From: Psococerastis gibbosa
Taxonomy: Eukaryota; Arthropoda; Insecta; Psocodea; Psocidae
NCBI GenBank assembly: GCA_963971405.1
Contig: OZ020493.1
Coordinates: 744,001-808,000 of the forward strand
Length of the DNA stretch: 64,000 nt
Reading direction: 5' to 3'
Shown here: in pieces, positions 40,618 through 51,982 of the stretch
How positions within the stretch are numbered: position 1 is the first letter of the stretch
Layout: each line of letters begins with the position of its first letter
The notes under the pieces: model-generated
What the model saw: only the letters and a program-made list of their open reading frames with translations
The model's database searches: none
Told to the model about the DNA's origin: nothing
Program-made: the position numbers and the translations under genes

Positions 40618-43600
40618 TTTGCTCTTAAATGAATTTTGTAAAATTTCCAGCTGTGAGACATGGACTGAACTCACTAACTTCCGATATTACCAATGATTTT
40701 TTAATGCAATGCCGAAGTAGAAGAGAATGCGCCAACTCAACGATAACTACGCTAAATGAGAAAAAAGCTCCTTGCATTAGTCATAATATCATTTTTAAAT
40801 AATTAATAAAAGTTTTATTGGCAGGAGTTGGGTTTTAAATTACGATTGCTTCAATAATAATAAGCGGATTTACTTAATGGCTCAATTTTAAAACGCGAAT
40901 GTACTCCCGGTCTCAAACAAAAGGTGTCTCAGCGTTGTTTTTGATTCATAGCGTATTCTTTCAACATTAACACAATCTGATACTCAAGTTAGGGCCAACA
41001 CAAATTGTCAAATGTGTCAGGAAATAAACTTATTTATGGCCTTCGGTTGCGCTATGGAAAAATGTGTCTACCTCATCGGAATAGGAAAATGCCAAAATAT
41101 AATTTCGAAAATATGTCTTTTAGCTTAGCACGGCAGTATTGGTCAGCTCTTACGTTATTGCGTTCACCTAATACACAAAGTAGACTTTTTACTTGCCGTT
41201 TTAGAAAGAAATAACATTGTCTTTGATTTCATTATGAGCTCATTTTGGTCCTTTCCGCCCATTCTTACAATTAACCGATTTTAATGCATAATGTATGATA
41301 TTATCATGATGCCATAGCATAAATAAGCATGATCCACTGAACCATCACTGTGTAAAATTTATCAGTTTAAGACAAAAAAAAAAAAAGTTCTAAACCTTAA
41401 TAATTTGACCCACTTATTAACATAGAAAAAAAAGTACCTAGCAGGAAGATAAGTGAACTGTTTTAGATGGCCCAGTGCGCTACGGATAACAGTTTGTTCA
41501 AAATAAATTAGAGTAAACAGTAACAGTAAACAGGTTACACAAAGAAATGGTGATGGCTGTATGTCCTCATTCCTCTTTAAAAAAAACTTACAAAAATATT
41601 TCAGGCCAATTTGTTCAAACAATTTCTCCAGGGGGCACCATTGGGCCCTCGTGTTTGCAGTTTTACGAATCTTGAATTGTTAGAAATTAAACCTAACGTT
41701 ACTGCTTCAAAATGATTAAAAATCAGGTTTAACATGTGTATTAGTTACTTATACTTGGAACCTGATTACATGGGCTATAATTTTTTTTTCGTATAAGTAC
41801 CTATTGTACTATTGACAGATCCCCAATTCAAAATTCCTGGGCAAGGCATTGAATGTCTGCTTAATTGTATTCTACGGGGTAGTGGCTAGTTTATTCTAAG
41901 CTACTCAGAAGTCTCATACAATAATACTAAACTTGTTAAAAGTTAATACACCCTTCGGGTAATTGTTCATGGCTCAAATTTTATAGTTTCATTATATTAT
42001 GCATTCGTTTACCGCATTGGGTCATAACAATAATATTTTTTACAATTTCAGTAGTCCTATCCAATATTTTACTCAAAACTTTGGTCTTATAGTTTCTAAA
42101 ATAAAATAAAAATAGCCGCAACTGAAATCTTTTGACGGTCCTATTCCACTTCGTCTCTCCACAGGTCCCATGGTGTTCCTTGCCGCCTGAAGTTCTCCAT
42201 TCTCGCTCTAAAATGACAATCGAAGTATCTGAAACAAATGCAATTCCAGCATTATCAATGTCAGTATAGCCTATTCCAATGGCCGTAAGCATTATACATA
42301 ATAGCAAAGTTTCAAAAAGTTCACCTTAATTGTTAGCGGCGTCATTATGATGTAGACCTATTTATAAGGTTGCAGTAAAATTAGATAAATCAAATTTCAC
42401 TCCTTTTTTACACCCATAGCAAAAATACACTAGCCTAGAGAATTTCACCTTTTTCGAAGTACAGTACTGTTCGTTGTGAAAAAAAGTAAGACAGCGTCTA
42501 TGGAAATGGCATACTAGCCAATACTTTTTAATGTAATGACAATAAATACAGCCTTATTGGGATAATAGGGTGAGAGTAAGAATTTTGAATGTGAATGTGT
42601 AAGATTCTAAGCTATTATATCAATGAAAATGCTAACATCGAAAATAGAACAAAATAATGGTGTAAGCAATTTATGAAGTTATACATAATAGCCACCTTAT
42701 TAACTTTATGAAACTTAAATGTCACTCTTTTTATTTTGAAATACCTACTTTGGGCGGCCTATCTGAGGACTTGTTAATGTTACGCTCATCACTTACCCAG
42801 TAATGAATTCACTCTCTCGCTGGCAAGGTGGGGGCTCGGCTGTTAGAATTCCAATCTGGTCCCAAATTTTTCATAACTTCATTTCCCTAAATAACTTGTT
42901 TGTATGTTCGTAAGCTATCGCCCGAATAGGTAGTATTAATTCCTTCTGCATTGAGGAAAACAATTATGCCCTGGTCGCTTCCGGTGATTCCTGCAAGGAA
43001 AAGATAAATAAATTAGGTATACCGAGCAGTTTTATTTAATAGTCTTTGTACAATAATGTGCTTGATAATAATTATGATTACAATAATCAAATTAATTACG
43101 GTATTTTCAATTAATAAACACGACCCCCCCCCCCTAAAAATTGACGAGTTAAGTGTTAACACTAGATAGAATTATTAGGCTTCTTTGATGAATTTGCCCA
43201 AAATAAGAAAGTGCACGGAATTTCAACTAGATAAAATGAATAAGATTTTATTGATTTGTATATTCCAAAACATTTCAAATAACCCCTTGAAAACCAATCG
43301 ATTTAAATGAACTTTTGCACCAATCATTCTGGAACCAATCCCAGCTTCGCCCATACCTATCGATGCTTTCTTACTTCAGCCCATGTTTAAGGTGCTAAAT
43401 AAAATAACAAAAGAGAACCGGGTGCTTTCCAATGCAAGGTTCTGGTTTTGATGAAAAAAGAATTTGTTGAAGAAATTATGGATAATTCATCCCCACGTGA
43501 CAGCCTACCCTGCCATTTTCATCACTGTGTATTACCATTACGTATTATTATATTGATCTGCTCGTCTATGTAATATCGTGACTCAGTGATTTAGGGAAAC

Positions 43601-43767
43601 GGAAAAATCGAGGCCACCGAAATTTATTGCAAATGCAACATTATTTAGCCTACCATGGAACTACTCAAATTATTTATTACATTTACGGTACCGGCAGTAT
43701 ACTAATTGATGTATAAGAAAGCATGTACAGGTTCACTCGAACTTGTTCTAAGTGCAGAATGAAAAAA
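40618..43767. other. No gene recognised
   Basis: AT-rich sequence. A 108-codon minus frame at 41981-42307 begins with a hydrophobic stretch but shows no known domain and is not supported. C-run near 43125-43133. Confidence 0.35.
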
Positions 43768-43862
43768 ATGCCCGAAAGGGACTCGAACTCTCGTTCTGGT
43801 AAGTAACCATGCAGCATGCGCATAATTATTACGAATGAACTAATCGGTCAGTCGACCCCATG
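43768..43862 (-). repeat. tRNA-like SINE head, family 4
   Basis: The minus strand reads GTCGACTGACCGATTAGTTC and, downstream, AGAGTTCGAGTCCCTTTCGG. The second string has a good box B (GTTCGAGTCC); box A is weak (TGACCGATTAG). Ends in a T-run. Not a true tRNA: no matched acceptor stem. Confidence 0.5.
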
Positions 43863-43883
43863 TTTACAGTTCCCAAACTTTTT

Positions 43884-44678
43884 TGCTTTCCAATTTATAC
43901 GGTAGTATAAGGAAAGCTTTGTGATGGTCGAAATTTTCGATTCCGAGATTTCAACGGATTTACACGTTTTGAGGTCCCAGGAACCCAAAAAGGTGGTTTT
44001 TACGAAATGTTTGTCTGTCGCTCTGTCTGTCTGTCTGTATGTCTGTTCATCGATTTCCGGGCAAACGACTCAGTCGATTTTGATTAAATTTGGCATGTAG
44101 GTTTACAAAAATCATACCTCAGGACCATTTTTTTTTTTTTGGGCCAATTCAATTTGGGGGGTTTTATTTTCAAAAAACTCCAAAAAAACGTTTAAAAAAA
44201 TTATTTCTCCAAAACGGCTCCAACGATTTCTTTTAAATTCACATATGTTGTAGTCGTTAGTAATATTGACAAAATGCGGGGGGTCGCTTGCCCCTTGATA
44301 GGTTGCTTCTGGGGGTAAAAAAATAAAAATAACTAAATTTTAATGAAAAATGACTAAAAAATAATTTTTCTGCGAAACCTTTCTATCGATGATTTCTACC
44401 TTCAGGCATGTTTTAGGTGTTAAATTGAGTAACGGAACCGGACAGGTTGCTTTCCCAAAAAACTATTTGGTTTTGTGCAAAAAATTATTTTTTGAAAAAA
44501 ATGATAGAAAATTCGCGCTCAAATGCATTGCGTGTCCTGCCATTATTGCTCCTCCAGTGACGTCAGGTGGACAATCCCCCCCCCCCTTCCGAGATATCGG
44601 AAATCTGACCATAGGTAAATTTTTTACCATGAAATTACTCATTTTCTCTATCTACTAATGTTGATAAATTGGAAAGCA
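43884..44678 (+). mobile_element. Non-autonomous TIR element with (CTGT)n, copy B
   Basis: Perfect 15-bp terminal inverted repeats, TGCTTTCCAATTTAT at 43884-43898 and its complement ending at 44678. 795 bp. Same internal landmarks as copy A, including the CTGT microsatellite (about 44017-44047) and ATGATTTCTACCTTCAGGCA. No obvious target duplication. A C-run lies near 44577-44586. Confidence 0.85.
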
Positions 44679-45319
44679 TGTTCGAGTAAACTAGGACCGG
44701 TTCTTTTAGGAAGCAATACTCCAGATTTCCCCTGATTTTGCAGTAATACACTGCTATTGACTGCTTTACATCAAAATTTCCCCAGTTCCTTTATTGTAGT
44801 AGGGCCTACAAAACTTGTTGTTATAAATGCTTTGAGCCCAATAATTTCGTACGGTAGTCAAAATGTTTCATACCGGTACCTGCTTGTATTTTTCTAACGA
44901 TGGGATTTAGGAGGGTTCTGGGAGTTTATACCCCCCCCCCCCCAAAAATGCGGCATAGATATAATTTACAAATAATTCATACATTCATACGAAAAATTAG
45001 TGCTTCTGGGCAATGTAAAATATAAATTTGTCTGCTACACAAAATTACGCAAATCCCCGCTACGGCATTGTTTTAAATCCCCCAGAGGAGACCCCCCCCC
45101 CCCCCCGAGCTTTATGAATACGATTAGTCTGTAGAATCTAAAAGTTTTTTGTTCTCAAAATACCTATGCCTCATTATTTCACACTTACATTTTTAAATAA
45201 AAGCCCCTATTTAGAACATTTTAATAAGTCTTCATCTGTAAAATCTAAACTTCAAATGTGCAAACGAACTGTTCTGCTTCAGGACTATTATATACACATA
45301 TATATATATTTTTTTTTTT
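44679..45319. other. G/C-run repeat debris, no gene
   Basis: C-runs near 44931-44944 and 45092-45106 with words typical of the hAT-like family (TTTTAAATCCCCC, GGAGACCCCC). Boundaries could not be set. Confidence 0.4.
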
Positions 45320-45400
45320 TAGAAAAAGGTTAAATCGCGTACAAAAAATTTAATGAATGTATCCGATTAACCTCTTCAATCGTCTAAGTCACCTGAAGCC
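45320..45400 (-). repeat. SINE family 3 fragment
   Basis: TTTAATGAATGTATCCGATT followed by AACCTCTTCAATCG matches the end of family 3 on the minus strand; truncated after about 80 bp. Confidence 0.55.
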
Positions 45401-46827
45401 ACCGAAGTCGCTTATTATAACATTGTTTTATCATAACCCTTCGTCACTCAAATCTAAACTGCTCTCAAAATGTGTTAGCTCCCACTATTTCAGGTCTATT
45501 TTAAAAAAAAAGTCAACATCTGAAATACCCCACTGTTCCAATGTTCCATATAGTAATAATATATTTAGCAAACAAATCACAGGGGCGTACCCTGGACTCC
45601 GTGCTTGGAGTCATTTCTATAAGACTTTTCATGGAATGTTCATTTTTCAACTTGTGTAGGTGCGCCTATACACACAATTGTATGTTGGGGGGTGCCTTAA
45701 TAGGAAATTACACTCACCGTCACCCCCGTCTTACCGAGCTGATAACCTCCCCTGAAAAATTTTCTCTGGACCCCGTCCCCCGTTCCAACGACCCTTAATG
45801 GTGCCCTTGCCCCTAGCCTGAGAACTGTCTACACCCTTGACGTCTCGGATTCCCCCGTGCGCCTGGTCCCTCCTCTGAATCAGCTATTTAGTTATTAGTT
45901 TATAACTTGCCTACGATTCCTTGATCTGTAAAAACGGTCCTTGCTCAAAAGAAGGTGGGTAGTGGACACTAATTTGGTCTATGGGTCCGGGGGTGTGTGC
46001 GAAATATCTATTTTCGGTTCTACACGCCAGATGCGTAAAGTTTTAGAATGATGGCGGGGAAGAACTAAGTAGACCTTATGACGTCATCAGGCAGGAGGCA
46101 GGATAAGCCAAAATTGAAAATATAAGAACAAAAGAGTAGGGTTTTACGCATTTTAATAGTTGTAGAGTATAGCTGTAGATTTTACAAAGCTAAAAAAGGA
46201 ATGCTTTTATTCATATTGCTGTAAAGCCAGTATAGGGGACCATGAAGTATGAACCATGAACCACGTCTTACAATCCTCGAGGCTGGGGGGGGGGCTTCCC
46301 CCCCCCCCCCAATGGAGCTGGGGCAAGTTGGACCGTGCCCCCCCTATTAACGCCCCTGCTACTGCTACTACACGCCATTTCAACAAACATAATTTCAAAT
46401 TTCGATAAAGGCTGGGACAGTACTACGATATATTATAGTGTAGAAACGAAGAAGCCTGAAACAAGGGCCAATGTGACGCCGGGTGCAATGTTTTCACATG
46501 GATGGAACGCACCCAGGCACCCTCCTTTTTGTCAAACACCCCTGGTAGTGGTATATACAATCTTGTCTACTTGTACTGCTGTGTTGCCAAGCTGGATAAC
46601 GGTAAACAATTAGTACAATGGTCTTGACCTGCGTTGCGCCGTTGCGGCGTTGCCACGCTTCCAAATTTCATTTACCTACCAAGTACCAACTACCAACATC
46701 AGTTTCTAGTTTCAACTTTTGGATTTTGAACCGAAATGAATTTGTAAAACGTGGTTCATAACATTTCTCAAATGGAAATGCAATTACATATTATATTGCA
46801 GTATGAAATGGTGTATTATAACACTGA
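45401..46827. other. G/C-run repeat debris, no gene
   Basis: Pieces with CAAAATGTGTTAGCTCCCAC and TATTTTAAAAAAAAAGTC (45465-45515) and G/C runs near 46284-46311 belong to the hAT-like family. Short frames on both strands show no domain. Confidence 0.4.
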
Positions 46828-46835
46828 CATTAAAC

Positions 46836-47695
46836 CATTGGCGTAAATAGGGGGTCCTGGGGGGGGGGGGCTTAGCCCCCCCAGGTCCACCCGTAGCCCC
46901 CCCCCCCGGATTTCTGGTGGCAAAGACTTTATGGAGGCTAAAGGTATAGTATCCACAATAATGAAAGGGAAATTAATTCTTAATATGCTTATTTTAAATG
47001 AAAAAAAATCAACATATTGACCAAGTACTTTCACAAAAAATATATTACTCAAAATGCTTAAAACCCCACTATTTCAGAGCTATTTTTTCCAAATTTTTCT
47101 GCGAGGGAGACCCCCGGGCCCCCCATAATGGTAGGTTTATTCGTCGTTATAATAGCTTAATAATATTGCTTGCAAACATTGGCGTAAATAGGGGGGTCCA
47201 GGGCTAAGCCCCCCCCCCCCCACTTCCCAGGATTTCTGGTGACAAAGACGTCATGGGGGTGAAAGGCCAATACAACCCACAATAACAATTGGGAAATTAA
47301 TTCTTGGTACCAAATGCTTATTTCACAAAGACGTCATGAAAAAAATCAACATATTGACCAAGTACTTTCAAAATAATATATTACTCAAAATGCTTAAAAC
47401 CCCAATTTTTCAAACTTCTTCTTCGGGGGAGACGCCCAGGCCCCCCCCCCCCCAGTGGTAGGTTTATTCGTCTGCAAAATTTCAACTGTACTGCTTGCAA
47501 AATGCGTAAAACCTCCCTAATTTGGGCCTATTCATCAATATTTTTTTTCTCCGGGGGAGACCCCCGGGCTCCCCTTCCTCCAGGATAGAATATGCGTAAA
47601 ACCTCACTAATATGGGCCCATTTATCGATTTTTTTCTCCGGTCTTGGGGTCCTAAAGCCCCCCCCCCCCAGAAATTTTGGGAATTTACGCCAATG
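46836..47695. mobile_element. Non-autonomous hAT-like element with 8-bp target duplication
   Basis: Ends CATTGGCGTAAAT and ATTTACGCCAATG are a perfect 13-bp inverted repeat. Flanks are CATTAAAC (46828-46835) and CATTAAAT (47696-47703), a 7/8 match to an 8-bp duplication as made by hAT transposases. Inside are four or so diverged ~110-bp units (AAAATGCGTAAAACC..., TATTTTTCAAA..., GGGGGAGACCCCCGGG) and long G or C runs. A second copy of the left end at about 47179 shows internal duplication or a nested copy. No transposase. Confidence 0.82.
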
Positions 47696-47703
47696 CATTA
47701 AAT

Positions 47704-48699
47704 TAACTTTGGTTGAAGAGGAAACCGTTATTTATTTATTTTATTTATTTAACCTCCACGTAATAACCGAACTGCTATTAAATTGGAAGGTATAAATTAG
47801 ACAACCTTACTTTTTAACCGCCTAATAAATACAATAGGTACTAAAAGACCGTAGGCAAGGTGGGGGGGGGGGGCTTATGGGGCTGCAGTCACCGTAGGAG
47901 ACACCACCACCCCCATTTACAGCAATATATATATATATATATAAGCATTCCCTTTTTAGCTTTGAGCTTTGTAAAATCTAGAGCTATACTTTACTGTTAT
48001 TAAAAAAAAACACTATGTTGCAATTATACGTATTTTCCCTATTTTTCAAAAAAATTCTCTATATATTCATAATATATTCATTGCCTGTAAAATATAAAAC
48101 GTATTGCTCTCAATTGCGTAAAACCCCAATATTCTAGCTCTATTTTTCAAAATGTTTCAGACGGGGGAGAGACCCGCCCCCCCCCCCCCTCCTGTTCGCA
48201 ATTACGTATATTATTTGCCTGCAATATCTCCAAGTTACTGCCATCACAATGCGTAAAATCAAAATATTTCTGTTCTGCAACCGCCCCCGTTTTATGAGGT
48301 CTGGGACTACCTCTGCTGAAATAGGCTCATAAATCCCATTAAAATTTGTTCAATTGAAATGGTTGGTATGTAAGCCCAAGTCCATCATATATCGAGGCGT
48401 TACGAGTATTTAGGACAGGTAAGAAAAGGTAGGGTCGGTTGGATTTGTTCTTATGTAGACCTACATGCTGTACGATGCTGATTATGAAATGAATGGATTC
48501 GGGCCATGCTGGGCACCGCCTATTAAATCCCTTTTGGAAAAGGGCACCGGCTCCAAAAAAATCTTGAGAACCACTGCTATAGTATGTAGTGAAATGTCGC
48601 ACATTTGGAAAGTTGAATCCTATCTGGCTTAGGTACCGTACAACAAACAAATTCGGGGGGGGGGGGGGATGGGACGATTGCATATTCTAGAGCGGGTAG
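47704..48699. repeat. G/C-run and AT repeats, no gene
   Basis: A G-run element starts near 47849 (CCGTAGGCAAGGTGGGGGG), followed by a (TA)n run near 47926-47943 and more hAT-like words (AATTGCGTAAAACCCCAATA, ACGGGGGAGAGACCC) to about 48300. G-run near 48655-48668. Confidence 0.5.
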
Positions 48700-49140
48700 A
48701 TCAATACATTAAAACACAATAATAATGGCAGGGTGTGCCATGTATTAAGGCATAAATTATCATTTTCTTCGAAAAATAATTTTTTTACAAAACCAAATCA
48801 TTGTTTGTGAAAGCTATTTTGGGGTTTATTACCCTATAACTATAACTATAACAATAACCTAAAACATACCTGAAGTAAGAAAGCATCGACAGAAAGGTTC
48901 CATAGAAAGGTTATTTTTTAGTACTATTTCGTAAAAATTGAGTCTTTCTTTTTATACCCCCAGAACCAAGCTATCAAGGGGAAAGCAAACTTTTGCCTTT
49001 TGTTACCATAAATGACGACTAGGCTACAATATAATTATGTGAATTTATAGAAAATCGTTGGAGCCGTTTTCGAGAAAACAATTTTTAGCCGTTTTTTTTT
49101 TTTTAGTTTTTTGAGAGTGACACCCCCAAAATAACCGGTA
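48700..49140 (-). mobile_element. TIR element with (CTGT)n family, copy D (truncated)
   Basis: Minus-strand copy: AATAATGGCAGGG, CATACCTGAAG, CATCGACAGAAAGGTTCC, AATCGTTGGAGCCGTTTTCG and a TTTTTGAGAG end, the reverse of copies A and B. Both terminal repeats and the CTGT microsatellite are absent. Confidence 0.65.
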
Positions 49141-49954
49141 CGTGTTGATTAAGTTTGATTGTATAATTTAACAGAAATACACGTTTATTTATTTAGATTA
49201 ATTAATAATTAATGGGACAATTTTCGTAGATATTCTTATGATTACAATTGTTTAATGACCTCCTCTTGGATAACTAATAATAATAATAATTTATGTATGC
49301 ATTTATGAAAAGGCATTACAAATTAAACTGAAACCAAAGCCAAAAAGACGCGTTGGGATCACCACACAATTTACTGTAGGCCAAGTAGATTTATTTGTTC
49401 GTGCCACTTACATTACTTTTATACTGTACCTTTGAGTAGACTTCATGGCCGTGCCCTTTAAGTAAAATTAATAAATTAAGTTAAAAAAAAATTAGAACCC
49501 CCCCCGACATGTAATGGCTTGATACTAGATAGAATCGGATTATGAGAGGAAAAATAAAAACAACTATGTAATATCCAATAGCCCCCCCCCCCCCCGCGAA
49601 ACAAATCCTCGCTACTGCCTTGTGGACAAGTAACAGTTTGTTAAACTGATGACAAGTTGTAATGTGGAAATGTAGTGTTTATATGCAAGATTTTCCTGTT
49701 TTTTCAAGTGGCGTTGGCTGAAAAAGAAGATTTTTTAAATTTTTCCAACTACATAGGGCACATACCCGAAAATTAAGCTGGAGTTGCAGTTTGTACTTAT
49801 TTCTGAAGGACTAGATGTAGGCTAATAAATGTACCAACCACGTTTGTTAGTATTTTTTTTATTGGCGTTTTTTTCCATTTGGCGGTGGTTTGTTCTCAGA
49901 GATGTAAATAAAAATATTATGACTAAATAAATAAATAAGTAAATAATGCCTTAT
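49141..49954. other. No gene recognised
   Basis: AT-rich with C-runs near 49498-49505 and 49581-49595; short frames only. Confidence 0.35.
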
Positions 49955-50150
49955 TTTTCTATAATTAAGCCAACCTAGTGGAGTTAGGGCTTTTATAAAT
50001 CCCTCTCTTACACCCAACTAGGGAAGCCCGGGACCGCCTGCTTTGCATGCCCTCCAAAGCATGGCCAGAAAATGTAGCCAGTGTAGGACTCGAACCAACA
50101 ACCTTTCGGGTGAAAGCCAGAGTCCGTTCCACTACTCTACATGTCCTAAA
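49955..50150 (-). repeat. tRNA-derived SINE, family 2
   Basis: Reverse copy of 37972-38185. The minus strand shows box A TAGAGTAGTGG, box B GGTTCGAGTCC, then GGCCATGCTTTGGAGGGCAT and CTAACTCCACTAGGTTGGCT. Box B is better preserved here than in the other copy. Confidence 0.78.
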
Positions 50151-51982
50151 TGGGGTTGGAGGCCATTTTCAAAGGATTTATGGGACATTTTGCTATCAAA
50201 CTAAATTGACCCCTCCTTATCAAACAAGACAGCGTCAGCATCAATACCATTCTAATTGCGCAATCGGGGGCCACAATCATTTGTCTTTAAAACTTAAAAT
50301 CTGACCTGGTGACGGACAGATTAGGAATCGACAGGGTCGGATTAGTAAAAAACACAAGACAAAGACATAAGAAAGTGAGGGGAAAGGGGGGGGGGCTGTG
50401 ATGACTACAATCCTATCTAGTGTAAAATGGTCTTTTGGTATCCAATGTATTCTCTATATAAAGTTTATTATGGTGTACTCCAATATATTGTATAATAGCG
50501 GAGGCACATCAAACGTCAATTTATTGACGGACTTAGCTTTGGTGCAGACACAGGCAGATAATATTTTGTGGCTATGCGGACTAAATCGTTGTGTTATTAC
50601 TACGACGGCTTAGATTGTATATAGAAATACTATTGAATTTAACCCCCGGGGGAAAAATTGGAAACTATAAGCTCGTGCAAAATAGTGGGGTTTTACGCAT
50701 TTTAACAGTAGTAGAGTATACGAGTAGATTTTAAAAAGCTTACGAAGGAATGGTTATTCATATTGATGCAGACAGGGGGGCCAGGGGGTCCACCCAGGGG
50801 GAAATACTTTGAAAAATAGGTTCGAAATATTGAGATTTTACGACTTTAACAGTAGTAAGCTTATAATTTGCAGAGGAAGACATATTCATATCACTGTAGG
50901 CCTACTAGATTTATTCAATTCTCAACTTTTAATTTCGGAAAGGGGGGGCAGCAGCCTGCCCCCTTGCCTACGGCCTTGGTGTAGTCAATCGTTTGGATAC
51001 AAAGGCAACATATTTCTGGGAACATGGGGAAATTCAAATGCTCCAGCTGGTTCCTTTTTCATGTTTCTATATATTCACATACCGTATGTACCATGCGTAA
51101 TGAATAATGAAAATGTGAATGTGACCCACAGACCAAAGTACGGTACCTTATATCGTATTTGGCAAGCATCCATGTATTTGTATTAATTAATATAAAGTTA
51201 TATTTCAATCAATAAAGAAATTATGGGCGGCCATAGACTTGCCCATTGGCTTTATTTTACCTAGTTTGACCACTGCATGGTGTGCAACCTGCATGACATG
51301 TGTGTATTATATGAGTTCTTACTTCTTTGGTCAAGACTCAAGGCTTACCTATGGTGGGTGGCCTACAGGGCTACAGAAGACAAATAAAAGAAAATTTCGT
51401 AGCTATCCTTGTTCGTCCGTGGGACTGTGACTATACAGAGTTTTACTGTGACTACAGAATTTTACTGTGACTGTGACTACGTATTTTACGTGTAGTATGT
51501 AGAACAGGATATTTATAATAAAAAAATGATCAAAAACTTACCTTTATTTATGCCAACGAAGAACGAACAACTTTCCCATTATATCCATAGCGTAATAATT
51601 GTCCTGAAAGAACACATCACACACTCACGGCTATAGATAATCGTTAGACGTTAATAATAATACTATAAAAATAAATGCGATGCGAAATTGCGGACTGTGA
51701 AGGTGGCGCGTCTTTAAAAGTTGAAAATCAGCCATCCCATCAGGCATCAGGAGGGTAAAATTAGAGCCTGGAGGCTGGAGGGAGCGACTGAAGCTAATTC
51801 CACCGCCTTTAAAATATCGCCGCCTTCTATTGAGTACGAATGACCCATCATTGTTTTTTCCATGATTCCCACGTTAATAAATTGTTTTATTTTTAAGTTT
51901 ATTGTAATATATTGTGTTCATTTAAAGTTTTATTTTATTCAGTGGTGTTGTTAAATATATTAGTGTTATTATTCGGCTCGCC
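50151..51982. other. G/C-run repeat piece (50.64-50.98 kb), then upstream region of the nuclease gene
   Basis: 50640-50980 is a minus-strand piece of the G/C-run family (GGGGTTTTACGCATTTTAAC; end CCCTTGCCTACGGCCTTGG). 51000-51980 shows no gene; it must hold the promoter of the nuclease gene and possibly the left end of the ISL2EU-type element, but no TIR matching the right side was found. Confidence 0.4.

Noticed and set aside
41981..42307. 108-aa minus-strand ORF with hydrophobic N-terminus as a secreted protein
   Set aside because: The possible signal peptide is poor, the body is low in information, and it stands alone in AT-rich DNA.
47844..50978. A single 3.1-kb hAT element from CCGTAGGCAAGG to CCTTGCCTACGG
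   Set aside because: The end words are inverted copies, but the flanking 8-mers do not match and the interior is a mix of other families; two separate fragments are likelier.
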